This document shows positions 23,900-42,149 of a stretch of DNA of 60,827 nucleotides, piece after piece. The translations under genes and the position numbers were made by a program. The DNA is from Acidobacteriota bacterium (GTDB lineage: Bacteria; Acidobacteriota; Vicinamibacteria; Marinacidobacterales; Marinacidobacteraceae), in the NCBI GenBank assembly GCA_009840635.1, contig VXNL01000058.1:1-60827 (forward strand). Direction: 5' to 3'. Numbering within the stretch: position 1 is the first letter of the stretch; every line of letters begins with the position of its first letter. Under the pieces are notes generated by a model. It was not told the DNA's origin and made no database searches. It saw only the letters and a program-made list of their open reading frames with translations.

Positions 23900-26385
23900 G
23901 GAAGCCGCTACCCCTCGCCGCCGCGCTGGCGGCTTGCCTGGGTACGGCGCCCGCGGTTCCCGCTCAGATGAGCACCCTGCGCTACCCCGCGGTCGCCGGA
24001 GGACAGATCCGCGTGGAGAACTACCTGGTGCCCCGGGTCACCTCCTGGCCGGCCTACCCCGCCTGGTCGCCCGACGGGACCGAGATCGCGTTCGCGCTCG
24101 ACGGCCGTCTCTGGGTGATGCCCGCGGCGGGCGGAGAGGCCCGCCAACTCACCGGCGGACCGGAGGACCCGGAGCCGGCCTACGACTTCGAGCCGGATTG
24201 GTCTCCGGACGGCCGATCCGTCGTCTTCTCCCGGGACGTCGAGGGCAACCTGGATATCTGGCGGGTGGACAGCGCCGGGGGTACGCCCGAGCGTCTCACC
24301 AGCCATCCCGCGATGGATTTCCACCCGCGGGCCGCAGCGGGCGGACGCGTCGTCTATTCCTCGGCGCAATCCGGCACCTTCGACATCCGCGCCGTGGGTG
24401 CCGACGGCTCGGACACCCTCGTGTGGGGCGGCGACTCCAACGAGATCCAGCCGGATCCGAGTCCGGGTTTCGCGGAGGGCATGCCCGGCGGGTTCCTGGT
24501 GGCGGTCTCCAACCGGTCGGACTACCCCGGGACCGGAGGAATCTTCCGGATCGAGGGGCAGGGCGACTACCAGGAGCTCCACGTCGAGGAGACCACCTTC
24601 CGGACCCGCCCGGCGGTGTCCCCCGACGGGAGCCTGATCGCCTTCGCGTCGGATATCCGGGGCAGCTACGACCTCTTCCTGCTGCCCGCGGACGGCGGCC
24701 TTCCCTTCCGGCTGACCCGCGACGAGTACTGGGACGAGAAGGACCCCGCGTGGTCTCCCGACGGTCAGGAGATCGTCTTCACCACGAATCGGAACGGCGA
24801 ACAGGCGCTGGAGGTGATCGGCGTCCACGGCGGCGGCTCCCGGCCGCTTCCCGTCACCGGGCTGCAGCGCGCCGGCCCGGCGTGGGGCCGCTTGCGGGTC
24901 ACGCTGAGCGAGCCGGCCCGCGCCACGGTCATCGGGGCCGATGGCAGGGGGCATGCTCCGCGCGGCGTGTTCCGCCGCATCGTCTCCTACACCGAGACCC
25001 ACTACTTCCACGCGGCCGGGGAATTCACGGTGGAACTGCCCCCGGGGGCGGCCACGGTCCGGTTGAAGCGGGGCGTCGAGTTCCGGCCCTGGGAGCGGGA
25101 GTTGACGATCCGGTCCGGGGAAGATGCGTACCTCGACGCGGACCTCGAACGCTTCTCCGACCTCGGCGCGGACGGCTGGATGTCCGGAGACACCCACGTT
25201 CATGACCTGCACGCCGGCGACCTCCGGATCACGCCCGCGGACCTCGTGGCTCAGGCGGAAGCCGAGGCGGTCGAGGTGATCTACGCGCTCATCCACGTGG
25301 ACGGCTCGCGGACCATGGGGGACCCCGCCCGCTTCGTGGCCGGCCGGCATCCGGCTTCCACGGAGACCGTGTTCCTCCGCTACGGCCAGGAGTACCGGAT
25401 GCCGTTCGGCCACCGGACTTTCCTGAACCCCGAGCGCCTCTTCTATCCGCTCACGACCGGCGTCCGGGGCACCGCGAGGGAAGCGCCCTTCCCGCCGCTG
25501 TTCGAGTACATCCGCCGCCTCCGGGCCGAGCAGGGCGACCAGGTGGTCGTGGGGATGCCGCATCCCTACTTCGCCTATCTCGCGCAGGGAATCCGGTTCG
25601 ACGGCGCCTCGCCTTCCGAGATCCCGCTCGACGCGGCGCTCGGGGTCGCCGATTTCTTCGACATCAACTGCATCCCCAGCTCGGAGGCCGGATCGGCGGC
25701 GATCTACGCCCGCCTGCTGAACGCCGGCTTCCGGCTCGCCGCCGCCGGCGGTTCGGACACCTTCTCGGACACCTCGCGCGATCCGCCGCTCGGCACGGGC
25801 CGCACCTACGTCCGCCTCCGTGACGGCGAGGGTCCGGAAGACTGGCCGCTCGCCCTTCGCGCCGGCCGGAGCTTTTCGACGAACGGGCCGCTCCTGGAAC
25901 TGGACGTGGACGGCCACGGGATGGGAGCCGAGATCGAGCGCAGGGGCCCATCCGTTTTTCCGGTGCGGGCGCGCGCCGTCTCCGCGGTGCCGATGGAACG
26001 GCTCATGGTGCTCGTGAACGGCGAGGTGTGGCGCGAGGCGACCGGTGACCCGGCAACCGACCCGATCGCCGGCTCACCGTTCGAGCTGGAGATATCCGGA
26101 GAACTCGAGCTCACGGACAGCGCCTGGCTTGCGGTGCGGGCCGAGGGGCCGCGGTCCGTCTGGACCACCGACAGCTCCCTCTTCGCCCATTCCACCCCGG
26201 TGTACGTGCTGATCGACGGCCGCGACATCGTCGTGGAGTCCGACCGGCTCTACCTGGAGACGATGATCGAGGACTTCGGAGCGGCGATGGGCCGCCGGGA
26301 CGACTGGTTGAACGAAGCCCAGCGCGAACTCGTCCTCGCCGGGGTGGAAGAAGGTCTCGTCCACGTGCGCGCCCGGAAGCGCTAG
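23878..26385 (+). CDS. exported PD40/TolB-like propeller fused to a CehA/McbA-type PHP metallohydrolase
   Basis: The 835-residue protein starts at TTG 23878, overlapping the CDF gene. A signal peptide (LPLAAALAACLGTAPAVPAQ) leads to TolB/PD40 repeats (AWSPDGTEIAFALDGRLWV, WSPDGRSVVFSRD, AVSPDGSLIAFASD). The C-terminal half (about residues 400-800) carries the PHP-type metal motif SGDTHVHDLHAG and later VGMPHPY and AAGGSDTFSD. These resemble the CehA/McbA family, known for carbaryl hydrolysis and predicted phosphoesterase activity. It is probably a secreted metal-dependent hydrolase; the natural substrate is unknown. Confidence 0.85.
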   Translation: MPDSRNLRKPLPLAAALAACLGTAPAVPAQMSTLRYPAVAGGQIRVENYLVPRVTSWPAYPAWSPDGTEIAFALDGRLWVMPAAGGEARQLTGGPEDPEPAYDFEPDWSPDGRSVVFSRDVEGNLDIWRVDSAGGTPERLTSHPAMDFHPRAAAGGRVVYSSAQSGTFDIRAVGADGSDTLVWGGDSNEIQPDPSPGFAEGMPGGFLVAVSNRSDYPGTGGIFRIEGQGDYQELHVEETTFRTRPAVSPDGSLIAFASDIRGSYDLFLLPADGGLPFRLTRDEYWDEKDPAWSPDGQEIVFTTNRNGEQALEVIGVHGGGSRPLPVTGLQRAGPAWGRLRVTLSEPARATVIGADGRGHAPRGVFRRIVSYTETHYFHAAGEFTVELPPGAATVRLKRGVEFRPWERELTIRSGEDAYLDADLERFSDLGADGWMSGDTHVHDLHAGDLRITPADLVAQAEAEAVEVIYALIHVDGSRTMGDPARFVAGRHPASTETVFLRYGQEYRMPFGHRTFLNPERLFYPLTTGVRGTAREAPFPPLFEYIRRLRAEQGDQVVVGMPHPYFAYLAQGIRFDGASPSEIPLDAALGVADFFDINCIPSSEAGSAAIYARLLNAGFRLAAAGGSDTFSDTSRDPPLGTGRTYVRLRDGEGPEDWPLALRAGRSFSTNGPLLELDVDGHGMGAEIERRGPSVFPVRARAVSAVPMERLMVLVNGEVWREATGDPATDPIAGSPFELEISGELELTDSAWLAVRAEGPRSVWTTDSSLFAHSTPVYVLIDGRDIVVESDRLYLETMIEDFGAAMGRRDDWLNEAQRELVLAGVEEGLVHVRARKR

Positions 26386-26404
26386 GCAGTCCATCCAGGG
26401 CAAC

Positions 26405-27805
26405 ATGGCCGACGTGGCCATCGTCGGCGCCGGTCCGGCGGGATCGCTGGCCGCCCGTCAACTCGCCGTCTTCGGTCTCGACGTGGTGCTGGTGCACCAG
26501 CCCCGGCAAAACCGGCAGCATCTCGGCGAGAGCCTGTCGGCCTCGGCGCCGCGACTGCTCGGGTCGTACGGCCTGGAGGTTCCGGAGCCGGTCTACGCGC
26601 CGCGCCCGAGCGACCATTTCGTCCGCTGGGGCGGGCGCGAAGACCGGATTGCTGCCCAGCCGGAAGCGGGCGCCGGGGAGGGACAACGGCTGGTTCGCCG
26701 CGACCGCCTCGACGACTGGGCTCTGTCCGAAGCCCGCGCCGCCGGCGTGCCGGTGATCGAAGGCTCGGCAGCGCGGGATCCCGAGGCCGGACGCGGGGTG
26801 GTGGTGATCCGGCGACGGGGCGAGAACGACCTGCACGTCAGCGCGCGGGCGCTCGTGGACGCCTCTGGCCGAAGCGGCGTGCTCACCCGGGAGGAGCGGG
26901 AACGTCCGGGCTTCCGCACCACCGCGCTGACCGCGCACTTCGCTCCCGGAGAGCGGGAGGGAACGGTGATCGAGGCGTTCCCCGATGGCTGGGTCTGGAG
27001 CGCCCCGGTGGTGGGCGGACGGCGTGACGTCACCGTGATGCTCGACTCGGAGGCCACCGCCGGAAGCCCCGAGGAACGCTTTCGGGAAGCGGTGGACCTC
27101 GTGGACCTGTCCGGCTTCATCTCGGGCAACGCCCTGACGCCGGTCCGCGCGGCGGACGTGACGCCGTACCGGCTGGCCTCTGCCGCCCGCGCCGCGGAAC
27201 CAACGCTGATCGCGGTCGGCGACGCGGCAAGCGCCCTCGATCCGCTCTCGGGCCTCGGAACCATGAAAGCGATGGATTCCGGCCTCACGGCCGCGGTCGT
27301 GCTGCGTACCGCGCTCGCCCGGCCGTCGGACGCTCCCCTGGCTCTCGCGTTCCACGGGGCGAAGGAACGGGGGTTGGCCCTCGAGGCAGAGGAGAGGGTT
27401 GCCGGCTTCTACGCCGAGGAGGAACGGTTCGGCGAGCGGGAGTTCTGGCGGCGCCGTTCCCGGAGGACCGCAGCGCCGGCGCCTCCCCGGCGGCTTCCCG
27501 GAGACGGCCGCCTCACGCCGGCCCCGGGGGCCCGGGTGGAGACACAGGGGGTGCTGCACGGCGACTGGATCGCTCGCGCGGAGGTGGTGGTGCGGCCCGG
27601 GCGCCTCCGGCCCGCCCACCGGATTGCCGGGATCGCGCTCGCCGATCTGTTCCACACGGCGTCCGTCACCGGCAGCCTCCACCGGACCCTCGAGGCGTTT
27701 CCTGCCCCGGAACCGGCCGTGCGCGCCGCACTCTCCTGGCTGGTCGCGGAGGGGTTCCTGATCGCCGGCGATGCGAAGCCGGCTTCCGCCACGGGCCAGA
27801 CTTGA
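26405..27805 (+). CDS. FAD-dependent monooxygenase of the QhpG/LodB/halogenase group
   Basis: The 466-residue flavoprotein has the dinucleotide motif VAIVGAGPAGSLAARQLA, HLGESLS (GES motif), GWVWSAP, which corresponds to the WxWxIP region of flavin halogenases, and GDAASALDPLSGLGTMKA in the FAD-binding C-terminal part. A separate C-terminal region (about residues 370-466) resembles a small helical domain. QhpG, the Trp hydroxylase needed for cysteine tryptophylquinone formation, belongs to this group. A complete qhp operon starts 12.7 kb away, so QhpG is the best specific guess. Because its stop is only 34 nt before the polyketide synthase start, a tailoring oxygenase is the alternative. No catalytic halogenase Lys is evident to me. 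Confidence 0.75.
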   Translation: MADVAIVGAGPAGSLAARQLAVFGLDVVLVHQPRQNRQHLGESLSASAPRLLGSYGLEVPEPVYAPRPSDHFVRWGGREDRIAAQPEAGAGEGQRLVRRDRLDDWALSEARAAGVPVIEGSAARDPEAGRGVVVIRRRGENDLHVSARALVDASGRSGVLTREERERPGFRTTALTAHFAPGEREGTVIEAFPDGWVWSAPVVGGRRDVTVMLDSEATAGSPEERFREAVDLVDLSGFISGNALTPVRAADVTPYRLASAARAAEPTLIAVGDAASALDPLSGLGTMKAMDSGLTAAVVLRTALARPSDAPLALAFHGAKERGLALEAEERVAGFYAEEERFGEREFWRRRSRRTAAPAPPRRLPGDGRLTPAPGARVETQGVLHGDWIARAEVVVRPGRLRPAHRIAGIALADLFHTASVTGSLHRTLEAFPAPEPAVRAALSWLVAEGFLIAGDAKPASATGQT

Positions 27806-27831
27806 AGGAGAATCCCGTCCCCGGATCTTTG

Positions 27832-27837
27832 AGGAGG
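27832..27837 (+). promoter_or_regulatory. strong Shine-Dalgarno AGGAGG of the polyketide synthase gene
   Basis: AGGAGG lies 2 nt before ATG 27840 and 5 nt before the in-frame GTG 27843. The spacing favours GTG 27843, or ATG 27840, over the farther upstream in-frame ATG at 27771, which lies inside the flavoprotein gene. Confidence 0.7.
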
Positions 27838-27839
27838 TG

Positions 27840-37895
<10,056 letters not shown>

Positions 37896-37902
37896 CCGCG
37901 CG

Positions 37903-38808
37903 TCAGTAGAGACACTGGAGCCGCACGAAATCGCGGGTCGCGGCGGCGCAGGCCTCGGGATTCTCGAGCGGCAGGAAGTGGGTGGTCTCCGGGATGAAGT
38001 CGTAGTCCACTGTGAGCACGTGGCTCATGTCGAAGGTCGGCAGGTAGGAATAGGGCAGGGTGGGATCGGCCCCGACCACCTTGGTCGGACAGGCGAGCGC
38101 ATCGAAGTCCACGAGCGCGGCGAAAGCCCGCACGTAGTCGACGATCTGCGCCTCGTACGCCTTCGGACAGCGAAGCTCGAAGTCCGCTCCCTCCGGCGTC
38201 CTCCGGAGCGTCGTTCGCGCCATGAGTGCGTGCACGCCGGGAACGACCCGTGTGAAGGCCGGCATCAGACGCAGGACATCCACGTAGTCCGCTTCCGACC
38301 GGAACCGGTCGGTCCGGCGCCGCGTCATCGCCGCGGTCATCTCGGCGGCGGTGTCGAACTGCAGTTGGCTGCGGCCCGGTTTGCACACCGGCGGATCGAA
38401 TAGCACGCGCCCGGCGTAGCTGCGACTGCCGTCGGATGACATGAGCGACGTCAGCGCGGAGAACGAATGGAAGATCCCGACGATGGGCTTGGACCCGAAA
38501 CCACGATCAATGGCTTCCAGGATGAGGTCGTGGTCGCGGATCAGGGTCGGCAGACTGTGCGAAGCCTGCGGGCCGACGCTGTTCCATCCGTGGTTCCTCA
38601 GGTCGTAGACGACCAGATCGAAGTCCGCTTCAAGCAGCGACCAGAACGGATAGTAGAGATCGATCGCGAGGCCGTTCCCGTGGCTGAGAACGAGCCGCGG
38701 CCCCTCCGGATTCCCGTGGCGCCGGAGAACGGTGCAAGTGTGCGCGTCGAGGCGCACCTCCAGTACGGAAGCGGGCTCGGGAACTTCCCAAGCCCTTTCC
38801 GAAGTCAT
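37903..38808 (-). CDS. alpha/beta hydrolase
   Basis: The 301-residue protein is counted from ATG 38808. It has the oxyanion-type segment LSHGNGLAIDLYYPFW and a nucleophile-elbow-like GIFHSFSA with Ser. A late VVGADPT and a catalytic-His segment TTHFLPLENPEAC follow. There is no signal peptide, so it is cytoplasmic. It sits 7 nt from the 3' end of the polyketide synthase, reading towards it, and follows the discrete ACP in a minus-strand operon. A role in releasing or editing the polyketide is inferred from that position and from the absence of a thioesterase in the synthase. The family also contains epoxide hydrolases and esterases. Confidence 0.8.
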   Translation of the reverse strand: MTSERAWEVPEPASVLEVRLDAHTCTVLRRHGNPEGPRLVLSHGNGLAIDLYYPFWSLLEADFDLVVYDLRNHGWNSVGPQASHSLPTLIRDHDLILEAIDRGFGSKPIVGIFHSFSALTSLMSSDGSRSYAGRVLFDPPVCKPGRSQLQFDTAAEMTAAMTRRRTDRFRSEADYVDVLRLMPAFTRVVPGVHALMARTTLRRTPEGADFELRCPKAYEAQIVDYVRAFAALVDFDALACPTKVVGADPTLPYSYLPTFDMSHVLTVDYDFIPETTHFLPLENPEACAAATRDFVRLQCLY

Positions 38809-38860
38809 GGGGCCGCACCCGCTCGCGGTGGCCCCGGCCGGGGGCTGCGCCGCGCTGCCG

Positions 38861-38879
38861 GCCCGGCGCGGCGCCGGGC
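38861..38879. other. strong GC hairpin between the ACP and hydrolase genes
   Basis: GCCCGGCG-CGG-CGCCGGGC forms an 8-bp perfect stem in the 82-bp gap between the discrete ACP gene and the hydrolase gene, 12 nt after the ACP stop on the minus strand. There is no T-run, so it is unlikely to be an intrinsic terminator. It may stabilise the ACP mRNA or attenuate downstream expression. Confidence 0.4.
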
Positions 38880-38890
38880 CCCGCGTCGCC

Positions 38891-39121
38891 TCAGCCGGAG
38901 TGCTTGTCCACGAGGGCGGCAATCCCCCGCAGCGTCGTGCATCCGGCGCAATCGCCGGCTGTCAGCGAGAGACCAAAGTCGCTGTTGACCACCTTCATGA
39001 ACGAAACGGCGTCCACCGAGGAAACTCCGGAATCGGCGAATTGCTTGTCCAGATCCGGAACGCGGCCGAGTCCGAGATGTTCCTGGGCAAGTTGCGCGAG
39101 ACGCTGTTCGGTTGCAGTCAT
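38891..39121 (-). CDS. discrete acyl carrier protein
   Basis: The 76-residue four-helix carrier protein places the phosphopantetheine Ser in ADSGVSSVDAVSFMKVV, at the start of helix 2, where classical ACPs have DSL. Cys residues near the C-terminus (GDCAGC) are unusual. A TGGAGG ribosome binding site lies 7 nt before the ATG. The GVSSVD style differs from the GMDSLMAVE of the synthase carrier domain, so it is probably a separate partner rather than a lost module. It is in a minus-strand operon with the aldolase-like gene and the alpha/beta hydrolase, opposite the polyketide synthase. Confidence 0.88.
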   Translation of the reverse strand: MTATEQRLAQLAQEHLGLGRVPDLDKQFADSGVSSVDAVSFMKVVNSDFGLSLTAGDCAGCTTLRGIAALVDKHSG

Positions 39122-39212
39122 GAGGGATCCTCCAAAGGCCGTGCATTATTCCACACGCGTCGGCGACGGATCACACGATCTTTCCGGGACTGGTGAGGCC
39201 GAGAGGTCACGC

Positions 39213-40454
39213 CTAGGCGGACATGCCGCGCGCCGCGATCGGCCACACGGCCTCCACCAGGCCGCCGCGGACCGCGTACAACCGGTCGTAGAGGTTCACC
39301 ACCGGATCGCAGTGGGAGACGATGAGTTCCAGCTTGTCGCCGACCTTGTAGATCCGGCTCGGGTCCTCGTAGCGGAGCGTGCCGAACTCGTCGGAGCCCG
39401 AGGTGTAGCTCATCCCGCTCTCGCCCTTCACGATCGCCCAGGGCCGGTTGATGGTGCAGGCCTTGGCGCCGGCGTCGGTGGTGGCGCGGCCCTCGTACTG
39501 GGCGTTCAGGACCGTGGCGAGGATGGTCAGGGACGACTGGAAGTCGCTATAGACCTCCGGGTCGGTGGCGCCGCCGATCTCCAGGTACTGGGCGTCCATG
39601 AACACGTAACTCCCGACCTGGACATCCGTGAGTCCCGGAGTCTCGTGGTCGATGTTGTAGGTGCCGGTGCCGCCGCCGCTGAAGATGCCGGTGTCGAGCC
39701 CCGAGGTGCTCATCCGTTCGCAGGTGTCGGCCGCGGCCGCCAGCCGTTCGAGCGTCTGCGCGCGGCGCTTCTCGAAGCCCTTGACGTGCTGCGAGCCGCC
39801 GTCGTAGCAGAGGAGGCCGCGCAGCCTGAGGCCGGGAAGCCGATCCACCAGCTGCGCCAGCCGGAGCGCCGGTTCTCCCGGCGTGATCCCGGTCCGGCGG
39901 CCCCCCGGATCGACGTCCACCGTCACGTCGGCGGTGGTGCCGGCGGCCACCGCCGCCTCGGAGAGGGCGCGGGCGTTCTCCTCGGTGTCGGTCGTCTGGA
40001 TGAAGCCCGGGCACTGCTTCCGAAGGCCCATCGCCCGGCGGATCTTGAACGGAGTGACGTTGCTCGTCGTCAGGAGCAGCCGGTCGATCCCGTGATCGAA
40101 GAGGGCCTGGGCCTCGCTCACCTTGGCGACCGAGATGCCGAGCGCTCCGGCCTCGAGCTGCATCCGGGCGATCGCCGGGCACTTGTGGGTCTTGGCGTGG
40201 GGACGCGGGGCGATGCCGTTCGCGGCGGTGGTCCGGGCCATGGTGGCGACGTTCGCCTCGAGGGCGTCGAGATCCACGAGGAGCGCCGGGGTGTCCAGAT
40301 CCCACATGGAGATCCCGAACTCCGCGACTTCGCGACCCGCGGCGCGGGTTTCGATTTCGGAACCCGTCAGGCCCTTCGCCACTCCCGGTGAGAACACGGC
40401 CGCGGAGGCGCCGGCGGCGCCCAGGAAACTTCGTCGGGACAGGGCATTCATCAT
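39213..40454 (-). CDS. exported D-threonine-aldolase-like PLP enzyme (DSD1/alanine racemase fold)
   Basis: The 413-residue protein has a twin-arginine signal (LSRRSFLGAAGASAAVF). The fold III PLP barrel follows, with the cofactor Lys in RPHAKTHKCP and a late IVSHCDPVVNLYDRLYAVRGG. That late segment is the His-Cys-Asp metal site of bacterial D-threonine aldolases. Such enzymes reversibly cleave D-beta-hydroxy-alpha-amino acids to glycine and an aldehyde. Export by Tat suggests folding with cofactor before secretion. It is the first gene of the aldolase-ACP-hydrolase operon and diverges from qhpA across 63 bp. The exact substrate is unknown; D-serine dehydratase is the nearest alternative. Confidence 0.85.
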   Translation of the reverse strand: MMNALSRRSFLGAAGASAAVFSPGVAKGLTGSEIETRAAGREVAEFGISMWDLDTPALLVDLDALEANVATMARTTAANGIAPRPHAKTHKCPAIARMQLEAGALGISVAKVSEAQALFDHGIDRLLLTTSNVTPFKIRRAMGLRKQCPGFIQTTDTEENARALSEAAVAAGTTADVTVDVDPGGRRTGITPGEPALRLAQLVDRLPGLRLRGLLCYDGGSQHVKGFEKRRAQTLERLAAAADTCERMSTSGLDTGIFSGGGTGTYNIDHETPGLTDVQVGSYVFMDAQYLEIGGATDPEVYSDFQSSLTILATVLNAQYEGRATTDAGAKACTINRPWAIVKGESGMSYTSGSDEFGTLRYEDPSRIYKVGDKLELIVSHCDPVVNLYDRLYAVRGGLVEAVWPIAARGMSA

Positions 40455-40460
40455 CCGGCG

Positions 40461-40466
40461 TTTGTA
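40461..40466 (-). promoter_or_regulatory. candidate leaderless -10 box TACAAA for the aldolase operon
   Basis: Reading on the minus strand, TACAAA ends 6 nt before the ATG of the Tat-exported aldolase-like gene. No Shine-Dalgarno sequence lies between them. It is back to back with the qhpA promoter candidate. Confidence 0.4.
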
Positions 40467-40501
40467 CCACCCCCCCGGTGGCGCGGGCGACCGGGAACCC
40501 A

Positions 40502-40507
40502 TACACT
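40502..40507 (+). promoter_or_regulatory. candidate leaderless -10 box TACACT for the qhp operon
   Basis: TACACT ends 10 nt before the qhpA ATG, and no ribosome binding site is visible in the 10-nt spacer. It shares the 63-bp divergent region 40455-40517 with the aldolase operon promoter, so the two operons may respond to one regulator. Confidence 0.4.
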
Positions 40508-40517
40508 GACTCGCCGC

Positions 40518-42149
40518 ATGCGAGCCGCTATCGCGATTGCCGCCGTTTCGCTGGTCGGGCTTTCCGGCGCCGCGGAAGCGGAAGACGGCATCCCCGTCAA
40601 AAGCCCGCTCGTCGAGGCGGCGTGCGGCAGTTGCCACGCGTCCGATGACGCGGGCCGAATGTCCCGGATCTCCGGGCAGCGGAAGTCGGCCGAAGGCTGG
40701 CAGATCACGGTGATCCGCATGATCCGCACCGGCAACATCAGCCTCAGCGCCGAAGAGGCGCGGGATGTGGTCCGCTACCTCACGGACAACCATGGCCTCG
40801 CTCCCGAAGAGGAGCGTCCCTACTTCTATCTCGCGGAACAGCGGCCCCACCAGGAGACCTTCGCCGAGGACGAGGCGCTGCTCCAGGAGACCTGCTCACG
40901 CTGCCACCTCACCGCCCGGTTCCGTACCCAGCGTCGCACCGCCGAGGAATGGGACCTCCTCAAGGGGATGCACGTCGGCTACTTCCCAACGATCGAGGGC
41001 CAGACGTTCCGCGGGGAAACACCCGAGGAGGGCTGGGCGGTCGACCAGGTCCTTGACCAGCTCAAGGAGAAGTACCCCTTCGAGACCACGGCCTGGCGTT
41101 CCTACCGCGCCAAGGGGCCGGGGCCCGGTATCGCGGGACGCTGGTTCTTCCGGGGCTCCCAGCCGGGAAGCGGGCCGATCGGCGGCATCGTCGAGTTCCG
41201 GCCGGACGACGAATCCGAAGGGAACTACGGCTACGAGGCGAACCTGGTCCACGCCGACGGCACCGCCGAGCGGCGGTTGGGCGCCGGAGTGCTGTACGGC
41301 GGGTTCTCGTTCCGCGGCCGGGCCCAGGGAGACCGTCTGGAGCAGCGCCGCGCGGCCCTCCTGCTTTCCGAGGACGGCCAGACGCTCACCGGACGGCTCT
41401 TCAGCGGGCGTTTCGGAGAGGACGGACTGGACGTCACGCTTACGCGCGCCGCGGCCGGCGTCCAGCTCGCCGCCGCCTGGCCACCGGCCGGAAGGGCCGG
41501 AACAGCGGCCGCCGGGGTTCGGATCCTGGGGGCCGGCTTCGGCGACGACGCGGCTGCCTCACTCGACTTCGGAGCCGGCGTGACGATCGAGAACGCCCGG
41601 CGGGTCTCCGAGATGGAGTTGCTGGTGGACCTCCGGATCGATGAGGCGGCCCCGCTCGGCTACCGCGACGTCTCCGCCGGCGGCATCCGCCTGGTGGACG
41701 GCTTCGCGGTCCACGACGGCGTGGACTACATCCGCGTCTCTCCCGAGATGGCGCTTTCCCGGGTCGGTGGGGCGGTTGCCCCGAAGCAGTTCGTCCAGTT
41801 CGAGGCGAGCGGCTGGCACCGGGGGCCCGACGACGAACCGCTCACCGGCGACGACCTGGCGCTCGGGCCGGTCGAGGTCACCTGGACCACCGAGGAGTAC
41901 TACATCCGCGACGAAGACGCCGACACCCGCTTCGTGGGGAACATCGACGAACGCGGCCTGTTCACGCCGGGGCTCGACGGCCCGAACCCGGAGCGCGAAC
42001 TGATGGCCGACAACATGGGAGACGTCTGGGTCGTGGCCGAACACGAGGATCCGGTCAGCGGCGAGACGCTCCGCGACCGCGCCCGGCTCGTGGTTTCTCC
42101 CCCCGTCTTCCTCTACTGGGACCTGTTCCCGCAGCGCGCCGGACAGTGA
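40518..42149 (+). CDS. qhpA: quinohemoprotein amine dehydrogenase alpha subunit (diheme)
   Basis: The 543-residue precursor has a Sec signal (AIAIAAVSLVGLSGAAEA). Its cytochrome region carries two CxxCH heme sites, C36-C39-H40 (CGSCH) and C126-C129-H130 (CSRCH). Beta-rich domains follow, with segments such as GRWFFRGSQPGSGPIGGIVEF and a C-terminal VSPPVFLYWDLFP typical of the QHNDH alpha subunit. It transfers electrons from the cysteine tryptophylquinone in QhpC to external acceptors in the periplasm. Its stop overlaps the qhpD start as GTGA. It is the first gene of qhpADCBFE. Confidence 0.94.
   Translation: MRAAIAIAAVSLVGLSGAAEAEDGIPVKSPLVEAACGSCHASDDAGRMSRISGQRKSAEGWQITVIRMIRTGNISLSAEEARDVVRYLTDNHGLAPEEERPYFYLAEQRPHQETFAEDEALLQETCSRCHLTARFRTQRRTAEEWDLLKGMHVGYFPTIEGQTFRGETPEEGWAVDQVLDQLKEKYPFETTAWRSYRAKGPGPGIAGRWFFRGSQPGSGPIGGIVEFRPDDESEGNYGYEANLVHADGTAERRLGAGVLYGGFSFRGRAQGDRLEQRRAALLLSEDGQTLTGRLFSGRFGEDGLDVTLTRAAAGVQLAAAWPPAGRAGTAAAGVRILGAGFGDDAAASLDFGAGVTIENARRVSEMELLVDLRIDEAAPLGYRDVSAGGIRLVDGFAVHDGVDYIRVSPEMALSRVGGAVAPKQFVQFEASGWHRGPDDEPLTGDDLALGPVEVTWTTEEYYIRDEDADTRFVGNIDERGLFTPGLDGPNPERELMADNMGDVWVVAEHEDPVSGETLRDRARLVVSPPVFLYWDLFPQRAGQ

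Noticed and set aside
26405..27805. Flavoprotein considered a true tryptophan halogenase
   Set aside because: It has a WxWxxP-like segment but I cannot identify the catalytic Lys of halogenases. LodB/QhpG-type enzymes share the same motifs and fit the locus.
37896..37902. Intrinsic terminator between the convergent synthase and hydrolase genes
   Set aside because: The gap is 7 nt and contains no hairpin or T-run.
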